37,344 nucleotides of DNA, taken from contig JBJENW010000345.1 in assembly GCA_051880395.1 (NCBI GenBank), positions 1 through 37,344 of the forward strand, in the 5' to 3' direction. The notes under the pieces were generated by a model. It had not been told where the DNA came from. It saw nothing but the letters and a program-made list of their open reading frames with translations, and searched no databases. Below, piece after piece: positions 22,125-30,861 of the stretch; position 1 is the first letter of the stretch, and the number at the start of each line of letters is the position of its first letter. Source of the DNA: JBJENW01 sp051880395. GTDB taxonomy: Bacteria; Bacillota; Clostridia; Lachnospirales; Lachnospiraceae. The position numbers and the translations under genes are program-made.

Positions 22125-24098
22125 TTATCTTCGTTTTCTTCGTGTAATGCGGGCTGCTTTTCGATCTTTTTTCGCTGTATGTGTCCGTTTTTTTTCTTTT
22201 TCTACAGCTTGCGGATCCGTCTTTGCCTGTAAGATACATATCGTATGTCCCTGCAACCGCAACTGCTTTTCCGTCATTTTTGGCAAATTTTCCGGCTCAT
22301 AAAACGGTTCTGTCTGCCCGGTATCCATAATTTGATACCATGCCTGTGTTTTTTCTATTTGCGGTAACGCAAGCTCCTGTATCCCGTTATGAAAATTGAT
22401 GCCGATATATAATTTTACGAGTTCTGATTCCCCGTTTTTCTTTTTCTGACGACCACAATAATAGATTCCGACAGCAAGACAATTTGCCTCAAATCCGGTC
22501 ACCCACGCAGTCTTACAATGGTAAGATAAGTCCGGTGCTCCCGTCTGTTCATAATCTGCAAATTGAAACGGCTCTTTTTTTCGTATCACCGGATACGTCT
22601 GCCGAAATTTTGATAGATCTCTGACAAATTTGAGCAGATCCTGATGTTTTTCCATCTCCCGCCAGTTCACCCAGCCAATTTTATTATCTTGACAGTATGC
22701 ATTATTATTTCCCTTCTGCGAATTTCCAAATTCATCGCCGGAAAAAATCAGCGGGACACCCTGTGATAAAAATACCAGTGCAAGTGCATTTTTCATTTGC
22801 TGTCTTCGGATCTGCTGAATGTATCTTTTTCTGGTAGGACCTTCCACACCATAATTATTACTGAAATTCCAGTTTGTTCCGTCCTCATTTTCTTCTCCAT
22901 TTTCCTCATTGTGCTTCTCGGAATAAGAAAATACATCTGCCAGAGTCATTCCATTATTTGATGCCATATAATTCACATATCCAAGCGTTGTCCGCTGCCT
23001 GCGGATCTGTCCGGTAACTGCCCGCATATCTCCTTCCATGCGATTCATCATCTGACGGATCGGGTACAGAAATTTATCATTATACTCATAAAGATTTTGA
23101 TACCCTTTCGTTTCTGTCTGCAGTTCATCCGGTATATGGTCGCAAAATAACTTGGTTCGACTTAATAATCTGCTCTGTGTCAGACTTGCCAATGGCAGAT
23201 TATTTCCAAGAAGATGAAAACCATCCACATGATATTCTTTTACCCAGTAATTTAAAATTTCTGTAATCATATTCTGATCCATATCTGCCGGAAAAAAGAA
23301 TTCTAAAATACACTCCATGTGATTTTTGTGCAGTGCTAAAATCAGCTCTTTTAACTCGTTAGAAGCCGATGCTCCATAGGCATAGGATGCCTTCGGAGCA
23401 AAATAGTTTCCCTCTACATAACCCCAATAATTGATTTTTTTGATTGGCTGCGTCTTTTCTGTTTTTTCGATTGCCTGTGCCTTCTGTAAAGATTCCGGAA
23501 CAAATCCTTCGGGTTCAGATTCTTCGAATTCGATCTCCTCAAATTCGTAAACCGGCATACATTCTACACTTGTCACTCCCAAGGATTTCAAATATGGAAT
23601 TTTTTCTTGTAACGCCAGAAATGTCCCCTTTTTTTTACCACGCACAGTCGGATCATCCATGGAAAATCCTCTTATATGCAACTTATAAAGTACCATGTCC
23701 ATTTTTGGTATTTCTATTTTTTGATCTTCTTCCCATGAAAATGTCTGAAAATCAAACCCACTTTTCAGTTCATCGGACGGATTTCTTCGCTTTTTGTCCG
23801 CCCACTGCTCTCGTCCGGTAATTTTTCTTGCATACGGATCTACTTTCTTCTTTCCATCAATCTCCAATAAATAGTCATACCGCTTCCACGGTATGCCTGT
23901 AATTGCAACTGAGCGCAAAGAACCAATACAATCATCGGATGGGACTTCTATCCGAATTGTTTCTTCGGCATGATTTTTCCTATATAAAAGAATGGCACAA
24001 TCGCTCTCTCTTTCGCTTTCGAAAGTAAATGTGATTGTGTCATGCTCACACTGCGTCCCCATTACGGAATAATTTCCTTCTTTTACTGAATATTTCAT
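22125..24098 (-). CDS. GH13 glycogen-debranching-like protein lacking catalytic residues
   Basis: This 657 aa protein has the architecture of GlgX/pullulanase-type debranching enzymes. There is a CBM48-like N-terminal domain (about 10-110), then a GH13 barrel starting KMDMVLYKLHIRGFSMDD, with INYWGYVEGNYFAPKASYA and a GDEFGNSQKGNNNAYCQDN loop. The four GH13 active regions are changed. Region I (DVVYNH in the family) reads ILEFFFPADM near 266. In region II (GFRFD) Leu297 replaces the nucleophile Asp. In region III Asp320 replaces the acid/base Glu. Region IV (SHDG) reads SNNG with Asn382 for Asp. It is therefore probably not a hydrolase but may bind glycogen. A basic tail (KDRKAARITRRKRR) ends it. 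The start at 24098 was chosen because AAAAGGCGG precedes it. Confidence 0.82.
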   Translation of the reverse strand: MKYSVKEGNYSVMGTQCEHDTITFTFESERESDCAILLYRKNHAEETIRIEVPSDDCIGSLRSVAITGIPWKRYDYLLEIDGKKKVDPYARKITGREQWADKKRRNPSDELKSGFDFQTFSWEEDQKIEIPKMDMVLYKLHIRGFSMDDPTVRGKKKGTFLALQEKIPYLKSLGVTSVECMPVYEFEEIEFEESEPEGFVPESLQKAQAIEKTEKTQPIKKINYWGYVEGNYFAPKASYAYGASASNELKELILALHKNHMECILEFFFPADMDQNMITEILNYWVKEYHVDGFHLLGNNLPLASLTQSRLLSRTKLFCDHIPDELQTETKGYQNLYEYNDKFLYPIRQMMNRMEGDMRAVTGQIRRQRTTLGYVNYMASNNGMTLADVFSYSEKHNEENGEENEDGTNWNFSNNYGVEGPTRKRYIQQIRRQQMKNALALVFLSQGVPLIFSGDEFGNSQKGNNNAYCQDNKIGWVNWREMEKHQDLLKFVRDLSKFRQTYPVIRKKEPFQFADYEQTGAPDLSYHCKTAWVTGFEANCLAVGIYYCGRQKKKNGESELVKLYIGINFHNGIQELALPQIEKTQAWYQIMDTGQTEPFYEPENLPKMTEKQLRLQGHTICILQAKTDPQAVEKEKKRTHTAKKDRKAARITRRKRR

Positions 24099-24164
24099 TC
24101 GTACAACCGCCTTTTTAAATCTACTACAATTTGCGTTGTTTGTTCTGCATGGGTCTTCTGTCAC

Positions 24165-24192
24165 TTGAAAAGCCGGGTGGAACTCCACCCGG
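24165..24192 (-). terminator. Terminator of the fatty-acid synthesis operon
   Basis: CCGGGTGG (24173-24180) and CCACCCGG (24185-24192) form a perfect 8-bp GC-rich stem with a 4-base loop, followed on the minus strand by CTTTTC. It lies about 50 bases after the accA stop. Confidence 0.75.
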
Positions 24193-24242
24193 ACATACAT
24201 TTTATCAGATTTTCTTTATTTTTTCCAGTAGTTTTGAATTTT

Positions 24243-24863
24243 TTACATATTTCTAAATCTGGTATATCGCTGCTCGGTCAGCTCTTCCGGTGACATTGCT
24301 GTATACTTATTTAAAAATCTGCGAATATGATCTTTCATTCCACCGGTAATGGTTCGCATATTCTCAACATTCGCCGTTTCCGGTTCTGGAATGATATATT
24401 CAATAATTCCAAGTTTTTTCAAATCATGCGATGTCATTTTCATCACTTCAGAAGCTTCTGCCGCACGTTTACTGTCTTTCCAAAGAATTGATGCAAAGCC
24501 TTCCGGTGAGAGTATGGAGTATGTCGCATTCTCCATCATCCATACTTCATTGGCAACAGCCATTGCCAATGCGCCTCCACTTCCTCCTTCACCGATCACA
24601 ATACTTAACACCGGTACCTTCAATGATGACAATTCAAACAAATTACGTGCGATTGCCTCGCCCTGACCGCGTTCTTCTGCTTCTAATCCACAAAAAGCAC
24701 CTGGCGTGTCTACAAAATTAATTACCGGTCTTCCAAATTTTTCTGCCTGTTTCATCAATCGCAGTGATTTCCGATATCCTTCCGGTGATGGCATACCGAA
24801 ATTACGAATGATATTTTCCTTCGTATTTTTTCCCTTTTGCTGTCCGATCACTGTGACCGGGCA
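24243..24863 (-). CDS. accA: Acetyl-CoA carboxylase carboxyltransferase alpha subunit, 5' part missing
   Basis: These 206 codons are the C-terminal two thirds of AccA, which with AccD transfers carboxyl from carboxybiotin to acetyl-CoA to make malonyl-CoA. Visible motifs are PVTVIGQQKGKNTKENI, NFGMPSPEGYRKSLRLM, VDTPGAFCGLEAEERGQGEAIARN and IGEGGSGGALA. About 100 N-terminal residues are missing because the reading frame runs into a block of 100 N. It is the last gene of the operon, with a terminator at 24165-24192. Frame continuity with accD through the Ns is accidental or unproven. Confidence 0.93.
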   Translation of the reverse strand, partial: CPVTVIGQQKGKNTKENIIRNFGMPSPEGYRKSLRLMKQAEKFGRPVINFVDTPGAFCGLEAEERGQGEAIARNLFELSSLKVPVLSIVIGEGGSGGALAMAVANEVWMMENATYSILSPEGFASILWKDSKRAAEASEVMKMTSHDLKKLGIIEYIIPEPETANVENMRTITGGMKDHIRRFLNKYTAMSPEELTEQRYTRFRNM

Positions 24864-24963
24864 NNNNNNNNNNNNNNNNNNNNNNNNNNNNNNNNNNNNN
24901 NNNNNNNNNNNNNNNNNNNNNNNNNNNNNNNNNNNNNNNNNNNNNNNNNNNNNNNNNNNNNNN
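24864..24963. other. Assembly gap of 100 N inside accD-accA
   Basis: Exactly 100 N, a conventional placeholder. From usual lengths (AccD about 290 aa, AccA about 315 aa), about 100 codons of each gene are missing, so the true gap is likely 600 bases or more. Confidence 0.9.
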
Positions 24964-25526
24964 CCTGCATCCGAATGACGTTTCAATGCTGCAGACGTCT
25001 TCTCCATCTGCATCAGTGAAACCATTCCCTCCTGCATTCTCGCTCCTCCGGAGCAGGCAAAGATAATGATCGGCAATCCCATCTCTGTCGCTTTTTCAGT
25101 CGCTCGTGTAATTTTTTCTCCGACAACCTGTCCCATACTGCCCATCATAAAACGACTATTGCAGATGGCGATAACCGTTTTTTCGCCCTGAATGGTACAG
25201 ATTCCAGTTGTGACAGCTTCGTTTACCTTTAATTTTTCCTGCACATTCTGAATCTTTTCCGGATAGCCATCAAAGTCCAATGGATTTTTAATTTCCATTT
25301 CCTTATCCCATTCTGTAAAGCTTCCTTTATCCGCAACCATTCGCAGCCGAATTTTTGGAGAAATGCGGAAGTATTTTCCACACTTATAACAGCGATAAAA
25401 ATTATTTACAACATCCTCTCGATATAACATTTCTCCGCAGGCATCACACTTCATCCAGAGACCTTCCGGCATTTCCGGTTCTTTTAATTTTGTCACTATA
25501 TTATTGATTTTTTTAAATTTCATCAT
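24964..25526 (-). CDS. accD: Acetyl-CoA carboxylase carboxyltransferase beta subunit, 3' part missing
   Basis: This is the N-terminal 187 residues of AccD, partner of AccA in malonyl-CoA synthesis. The zinc finger is intact (Cys27, Cys30, Cys46, Cys49), followed by RISPKIRLRMVADKGSF, the core FMMGSMGQVVGEKI and the CoA-binding FACSGGARMQEGM. The sequence stops at KRHSDA because of the N block. The start at 25526 has AGGAG upstream, and the accC stop is 12 bases away. In some relatives accD and accA could be fused; this cannot be decided from the window. Confidence 0.93.
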
Positions 25527-25538
25527 ACCGCATTACTC

Positions 25539-26882
25539 CTATTCTCCAAAGTAGTCTGGAATAAAGTGTGTCGTAATTTCGCCAGCTTCATATACCGGAT
25601 GATTAATGATATCATATTGAAAATCAATATTCGTCACTACCCCCTCGATCACTACTTCCCCTAATGCGCTGCGCATTTTTTCAATTGCACGCTCTCTGTC
25701 CACATCATGTACGATTACTTTTGCAATCATAGAATCATAATTCGGTGGAATCTGATAGCCACAATAGACTGCAGAATCGACTCGAATCCCATTTCCTCCT
25801 GGAAAATGCAAATCCGTGATCTTACCCGGACACGGCATAAAGTTTCTGGAAGGATTTTCTGCGTTGATTCGGCACTCAATCGCATGTCCGGTAATATGAA
25901 TATCCTCCTGTTTCAACTCCAGTGTTTCGCCAGCCGCAATGCGAATCTGCTCGCGAATCAGATCGATCCCAGTGACCATTTCTGTCACAGGATGCTCTAC
26001 CTGTATTCTGGTATTCATCTCCATAAAATAAAAATTCCCGTTTTTATCCAACAAAAATTCTATGGTACCAGCACTTTCATAATTTGCCACTTTCGCTGCT
26101 TTTACTGCAGCCTCGCTCATTTCCTTTCGCATTTCAGGTGTAATCGCGATACACGGCGACTCTTCGATCATTTTCTGATGTCGGCGCTGAATCGAACAAT
26201 CACGTTCGCCTAATGTCACAACATTTCCATATTTATCTGCCAAAAGCTGAACCTCTACATGACGCGGACCAACAATGTATTTTTCAATATACATCGTATC
26301 ATCGCCAAATGCATTGATCGATTCCTGCTGTGCAACTTCAAAATTCTTTTCAAAATCTTCGGAGCGCTCTGCGACACGCATTCCTTTTCCGCCGCCACCG
26401 GAAGATGCTTTAATAATAACCGGATAACCGATCTCTTCTGCTATTTTCTTTCCATCTTCTGCTTTATAAACGGGCTGTTTTGTACCAGGAATAACCGGTA
26501 CCTGCGCCTGCATCATGGTGTTTCTCGCTTCTGACTTATTTCCAAGTTTCTGAATAACCTCAGAAGAAGGTCCGATAAATGCGATCTTGCATTTTTCGCA
26601 CATTTCTGCAAATTTGGCATTCTCTGATAAGAATCCAAATCCCGGATGAATTGCCTCCGCTTTTGTCGCAATGGTGGCACTTAAAATCCGTTCCATATTT
26701 AAATAACTGTCAGATGCCGGTGCCTCACCAATGCAAACTGCTTCGTCTGCCAGCTGGGTATGCAGTGCTTCTTTATCTGCTTTCGAATACACTGCTACCG
26801 TCTTTATCCCCATTTCTCTGCAGGCGCGGATAATTCGCACCGCGATTTCTCCTCTATTTGCAATCAATATCTTCTGAAACAT
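25539..26882 (-). CDS. accC: Biotin carboxylase subunit of acetyl-CoA carboxylase
   Basis: This 447 aa ATP-grasp enzyme carboxylates the biotin on AccB using ATP and bicarbonate. Motifs are FQKILIANRGEIAVRIIRA at the start, the glycine-rich ATP loop KASSGGGGKGMRVA, GERDCSIQRRHQKMIEESP, and the catalytic EMNTRIQVEHPVTEMVTG. Length and all key blocks are normal. It lies between fabZ (26-base gap) and accD (12-base gap) in the operon. Confidence 0.96.
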   Translation of the reverse strand: MFQKILIANRGEIAVRIIRACREMGIKTVAVYSKADKEALHTQLADEAVCIGEAPASDSYLNMERILSATIATKAEAIHPGFGFLSENAKFAEMCEKCKIAFIGPSSEVIQKLGNKSEARNTMMQAQVPVIPGTKQPVYKAEDGKKIAEEIGYPVIIKASSGGGGKGMRVAERSEDFEKNFEVAQQESINAFGDDTMYIEKYIVGPRHVEVQLLADKYGNVVTLGERDCSIQRRHQKMIEESPCIAITPEMRKEMSEAAVKAAKVANYESAGTIEFLLDKNGNFYFMEMNTRIQVEHPVTEMVTGIDLIREQIRIAAGETLELKQEDIHITGHAIECRINAENPSRNFMPCPGKITDLHFPGGNGIRVDSAVYCGYQIPPNYDSMIAKVIVHDVDRERAIEKMRSALGEVVIEGVVTNIDFQYDIINHPVYEAGEITTHFIPDYFGE

Positions 26883-26908
26883 CCAAACTGCCTTCCTTTT
26901 TCAAAAAT

Positions 26909-27343
26909 TTATTCCTTCCCTACTGCAAAGGTTAATTCTGCTGACACTGCCAGCTTGTCTCCCACATACGCCTTTGCACTTCCGATACCGATCGGTCCTT
27001 TTGCTTTGATGATTTCTACTTTCAAAGTCAATACATCGCCCGGTACCACTTTCTGTTTAAAGCGAGCCTTATCAATACCGCCAAAGAAAGCGATCTTTCC
27101 CTTATTTTCTGGTTTACTTAAAATTGCTACTGCGCCTGTCTGTGCCAAAGCCTCAATGATCAGAACTCCTGGCATGACCGGTTCGTTTGGAAAATGCCCC
27201 GCAAAAAACGGTTCGTTATAGGTCACACATTTTTTTGCTACCGCACTCTTTCCGACTTCTAATTCTTCCACTGTATCGATCAGCAAAAACGGCTGTCTGT
27301 GTGGAATGATTTCCATAATTTCCTTTGTCGTCAATACTGCCAT
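26909..27343 (-). CDS. fabZ: 3-hydroxyacyl-ACP dehydratase FabZ
   Basis: This 144 aa hot-dog-fold enzyme removes water from 3-hydroxyacyl-ACP to give trans-2-enoyl-ACP. The active site is seen as AGHFPNEPVMPG with His50, and Glu64 in VLIIEALAQTGA. The N-terminus has IMEIIPHRQPFLLID. In streptococci a FabZ-like gene in this operon position works with a separate isomerase; no fabA, fabM or fabN is visible here. It sits 8 bases after the accB stop. Confidence 0.95.
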   Translation of the reverse strand: MAVLTTKEIMEIIPHRQPFLLIDTVEELEVGKSAVAKKCVTYNEPFFAGHFPNEPVMPGVLIIEALAQTGAVAILSKPENKGKIAFFGGIDKARFKQKVVPGDVLTLKVEIIKAKGPIGIGSAKAYVGDKLAVSAELTFAVGKE

Positions 27344-27351
27344 TCTTTCAC

Positions 27352-27810
27352 CTACTCGATTACAAACATCGGCTGATCATATTCTACCACACTGGCATCT
27401 GTAACCAGAATCTGTTTTACCACGCCATCGTAATCGCTTTCAATCTCATTCATCAACTTCATTGCTTCTACAATGCCTAAAACCTGTCCTTTTTTCACAT
27501 GATCTCCCACCTGAACAAATGGAGCCTCATCCGGAGACGGTGCACTGTAAAATGTTCCGACCAGCGGAGATTTTACAATATTCCCCGTCAGCTCCTCTAC
27601 AGGTTTTTCCTCTGCTGCTGTCTGTACTGCCACAGGTGCAGCCTCTGCAACTACCACCTGTGGTACAACTGCTCCTGTTGTTGAAGAAATTACAGTACTT
27701 TTCTTATCTGTCTTCATTCGAATTTTTGTTCCATTTTCTTCATACTCAAAAGAAGTCAAATGAGAATCCGACACAGCCTTGATCAATGTGATAATATTTT
27801 CAAAATCCAT
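27352..27810 (-). CDS. accB: Biotin carboxyl carrier protein of acetyl-CoA carboxylase
   Basis: This 152 aa carrier has an N-terminal helical region (MDFENIITLIKAVSDS), a flexible Ala/Pro/Val linker (about residues 45-75) and a C-terminal biotinyl domain with GTFYSAPSPDEAPFVQVGD and the biotinylation site EAMKLM (Lys118). The start at 27810 was chosen because GGAGG lies 11 bases upstream; the ATG at 27828 contains that GGAGG inside its reading frame and has no site of its own. Confidence 0.95.
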   Translation of the reverse strand: MDFENIITLIKAVSDSHLTSFEYEENGTKIRMKTDKKSTVISSTTGAVVPQVVVAEAAPVAVQTAAEEKPVEELTGNIVKSPLVGTFYSAPSPDEAPFVQVGDHVKKGQVLGIVEAMKLMNEIESDYDGVVKQILVTDASVVEYDQPMFVIE

Positions 27811-27846
27811 CTTACTTTGTGCCTCCATTTAAAATTCAAATTCTAA

Positions 27847-29082
27847 TTATTCCTCATATCTTTTGAATACCAGCACTGCATTATGCCCGCCAAATCCCAT
27901 GCTATTACTGATTGCATATGGAATATCAAATGAAGTTCCATCTCCTTTTACATAATCCAAATCCAATTCCTCATCCGGAACTTCATAACCAACGGTAGCG
28001 TGTACATAGGAATTCTGCATCTGCAGAATCGTCGCAATCGCTTCTACAGCACCGGCTGCTCCTAATAAGTGACCGATCATAGATTTTGTAGAGTTAATCT
28101 TCATCTTGTAAGCATACTCTCCAAACAGTTTCTTAATCGCTCTTGTTTCAAAAAGGTCATTGTGATGTGTCGATGTTCCATGCGCATTGATATAGGTAAT
28201 ATCTTCTTTCTGAATACCCGCGTCCTGAATTGCAAATTCCATTGCTTTTGCATCGCCTTCTCCATCTTCCGCTGGGGAAGTGATGTGATATGCATCATTC
28301 GTGCAACCATAACCGACAATTTCTGCTAAAATTTTTGCACCACGTTTTTTCGCATGCTCGTATTCTTCTAATACTAAAACACCAGCGCCTTCACCCATGA
28401 CAAATCCATTTCTTTCTTTATCAAATGGAATGGAGCAGCGAGCCGGATCTTTGCTAAAGCTCAATGCTGTCAGTGAGGAAAAGCCGCCAACTCCAATCGG
28501 GCTGATGCTGCTTTCTGTTCCCCCGGCAATCATAACATCAGCTTCCGAAGCCTGAATGCTGCGATAAGCCTCACCAATATTGTTTGTACCAGTCGCACAA
28601 GCAGTCACTACATTCAAACTTTTTCCTTTAAAACCAAACTGAATCGATATATTACCCGCTGCCATATTTGTAATCATTAACGGCACCATTAATGGTCCCA
28701 TTCTACCTGGGCCGCGTTCTAAAAGACGACAATATTCTTTTTCCATTTCGTCTAAGCTTCCAACACCACAACCTACTGCCACACCAACACGATATGGATC
28801 TTCCTGCGTCATATCCAATCCAGCCTGCTCCACTGCTTCTTTTGTTGCTGCAACTGCAAACTGGCTGAATCTTTCCATTCTTTTCGCGGACTTAAAATCC
28901 ATATAATCCTTCGGTTCAAACCCTTTGACCTCAGCGGCAATTTTTGCTTTAAAATCTGTTGTATCAAATCTGGTAATCTCACCAAATCCAATTTTTTTAT
29001 CTTTTAATCCTTGCCAGAATTCGTCTACGTTCAATCCAATCGGAGTGATTGCACCCATTCCGGTTACTACAACTCTTCTCAT
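27847..29082 (-). CDS. fabF: Beta-ketoacyl-ACP synthase II
   Basis: This 411 aa condensing enzyme elongates acyl-ACP with malonyl-ACP. It starts MRRVVVTGMGAITPIG. The catalytic Cys162 is in TACATGTNN, the first active His is in NAHGTSTHHND and the second in KSMIGHLLGAAGAVEA. Length and residues are typical of FabF. The start is preceded by AAAGGAAG. As no fabH lies in the window, chain initiation must be encoded elsewhere. Confidence 0.96.
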   Translation of the reverse strand: MRRVVVTGMGAITPIGLNVDEFWQGLKDKKIGFGEITRFDTTDFKAKIAAEVKGFEPKDYMDFKSAKRMERFSQFAVAATKEAVEQAGLDMTQEDPYRVGVAVGCGVGSLDEMEKEYCRLLERGPGRMGPLMVPLMITNMAAGNISIQFGFKGKSLNVVTACATGTNNIGEAYRSIQASEADVMIAGGTESSISPIGVGGFSSLTALSFSKDPARCSIPFDKERNGFVMGEGAGVLVLEEYEHAKKRGAKILAEIVGYGCTNDAYHITSPAEDGEGDAKAMEFAIQDAGIQKEDITYINAHGTSTHHNDLFETRAIKKLFGEYAYKMKINSTKSMIGHLLGAAGAVEAIATILQMQNSYVHATVGYEVPDEELDLDYVKGDGTSFDIPYAISNSMGFGGHNAVLVFKRYEE

Positions 29083-29110
29083 ATATCTTCCTTTCTATGA
29101 AGAACTGCAA

Positions 29111-29848
29111 TTACATTGCCATTCCTCCATCTACGCAAAGTACCTGTCCTGTAATATAAGATGCCTGCTCAGACGCAAAAAAAGAAACTGCCGCCGCAAT
29201 ATCCTCTGGTTTTGCAAGCGTTCCAAACGGAATCTGTTTCTTTCCTTCTTCTAATGCTGCCTCCGGCATTTTTTCGACCATCTCTGTTTCCACAAATCCT
29301 GGTGCAACTGCATTCACACGGATATGTCTGCTTGCCAATTCTCTTGCAACTGCTTTTGTCAAGCCGATCACACCTGCTTTCGATGCAGAATAGTTTGCCT
29401 GACCAGCATTTCCGAGCACGCCGGAAACTGAAGCGATATTGATAATGGCACCTGCCTTTTGTTTCAGCATCTGTCTGGCAGTGTGTTTGATCGTATTAAA
29501 GGTTCCTTTCAGATTCGTCGCGATCACAGAATCAAAATCTTCTTCATTCATTCTCATGATCAGATTATCCTTTGTGATACCTGCATTATTCACCAATACA
29601 TCTAAACTTCCATATGTTTTAATGATGTCTTTGATCATCGTTTCCACAGCTGTGAAATCCGCAACACTGCACTGATATGTGACAGCCTCACCGCCGTTTT
29701 CTTCGATTTCTTTTACTACAGACGCTGCCGCATCCGCTGACCCATTAAAATTAACTACTACAAAAAAACCATCGCTTGCCAGGCGCTGTGCAATTGCCTT
29801 TCCAATTCCTCTGGAAGCACCTGTCACCAATGCTACTTTCTTATCCAT
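29111..29848 (-). CDS. fabG: 3-oxoacyl-ACP reductase FabG
   Basis: This 245 aa NADPH-dependent short-chain reductase reduces 3-oxoacyl-ACP. The cofactor loop is TGASRGIG, the structural motif is NNAG, and the catalytic residues Ser139, Tyr152 and Lys156 (YSASK) are all present; CVDGGMAM is the normal C-terminus. The start at 29848 was chosen because AGAGG lies 8 bases upstream and MDKKVALVTG is the family start; a longer frame reaches back into the gap after fabD. Confidence 0.96.
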   Translation of the reverse strand: MDKKVALVTGASRGIGKAIAQRLASDGFFVVVNFNGSADAAASVVKEIEENGGEAVTYQCSVADFTAVETMIKDIIKTYGSLDVLVNNAGITKDNLIMRMNEEDFDSVIATNLKGTFNTIKHTARQMLKQKAGAIINIASVSGVLGNAGQANYSASKAGVIGLTKAVARELASRHIRVNAVAPGFVETEMVEKMPEAALEEGKKQIPFGTLAKPEDIAAAVSFFASEQASYITGQVLCVDGGMAM

Positions 29849-29937
29849 ACTTATACCTCTTTCCTGCAGGTTACAGTTTTCACTATCATCCTGCATTATC
29901 CCATGATGAATAAATCTTGATTTTTCTGACACGCTTC

Positions 29938-30852
29938 CTACAGAGTGTCTAATTTTTCAAGGTCCTCCACCTTTTCGATACTGATACCGCGAACAGAAGG
30001 ATTAATCTTTTTCAAAAATCCGGTTAATGTCTTCTTTGGTCCCATCTCAATAAAAGTATCTACGCCTTCTGCGATCATACGTTCTACACTCTGCTGCCAG
30101 CAGACTGACGAACAGATCTGGCGTGTCAAAAGTGGTTTTACCTGTTTCTTGTCTGTGATAATTTCTGCACTTACATTACATACATAGGGAACTGTAATAT
30201 CAGATATGTGCACCGGTTCCAACTCTTCCCCGAGTTTTTCTCCTGCCTCATTTAACATGGCGGAATGAAACGGTCCGCTGACTTTCAATGGAATACAGCG
30301 CTTTGCGCCTTCTTCTTTCAGACGGTCAGCTGCCTTATTGACTGCAGCTTCCTCTCCGGTGATAACGATCTGTCCCGGACAATTGTAATTTGCGACAGAT
30401 ACGATTCCTTCTGTCTCTTCACATACTTTCTCGATTGTTTCCGCCGGGCACGCCATAATCGCTGTCATGGCTCCACCATGCGGTACGGCCTCCTGCATCA
30501 ATGCTCCACGCTTGGTCACGATTCGCAGTGCATCTTCTGCGCTTAATGCTCCAGATACGACCAATGCTCCATATTCTCCCAGACTTAATCCGGCTGTCAA
30601 ATCTGCATGAATGCCTTTTTCTTCTACTGCGCGCAAAATTGCAAGCTCTGCTGTAAGCATCGCAACCTGCGTATATTTTGTAATATTTAATTCATCGTTT
30701 TCCTCAAATACAAGATGTCTTATATCCAGCCCACTAGCCTTTTCTGCCAGATCAAAAATCTCTTTGCTTGCTGCAAATGTATCATGAAAATCTTTGCTCA
30801 TGCCAACGTACTGGGAACCTTGTCCTGGAAATACAAATGCGATCTTTCCCAT
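29938..30852 (-). CDS. fabD: Malonyl-CoA:ACP transacylase
   Basis: This 304 aa enzyme loads malonyl groups on ACP. It starts MGKIAFVFPGQGSQYVGM. The nucleophile Ser90 lies in GLSLGEYGAL; the family consensus has GHSLGE, so the His before Ser is Leu here. The catalytic His lies in VSGPFHSAML. GPKKTLTGFLKKI near the end is also typical. AAGGAG precedes the start, and fabK ends 9 bases upstream. Confidence 0.95.
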   Translation of the reverse strand: MGKIAFVFPGQGSQYVGMSKDFHDTFAASKEIFDLAEKASGLDIRHLVFEENDELNITKYTQVAMLTAELAILRAVEEKGIHADLTAGLSLGEYGALVVSGALSAEDALRIVTKRGALMQEAVPHGGAMTAIMACPAETIEKVCEETEGIVSVANYNCPGQIVITGEEAAVNKAADRLKEEGAKRCIPLKVSGPFHSAMLNEAGEKLGEELEPVHISDITVPYVCNVSAEIITDKKQVKPLLTRQICSSVCWQQSVERMIAEGVDTFIEMGPKKTLTGFLKKINPSVRGISIEKVEDLEKLDTL

Positions 30853-30861
30853 ATTGACTCC

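Noticed and set aside
24243..25526. A single 427-residue accD-accA fusion protein
   Set aside because: The frame passes through 100 N; parts of both families are missing, so continuity is unproven.
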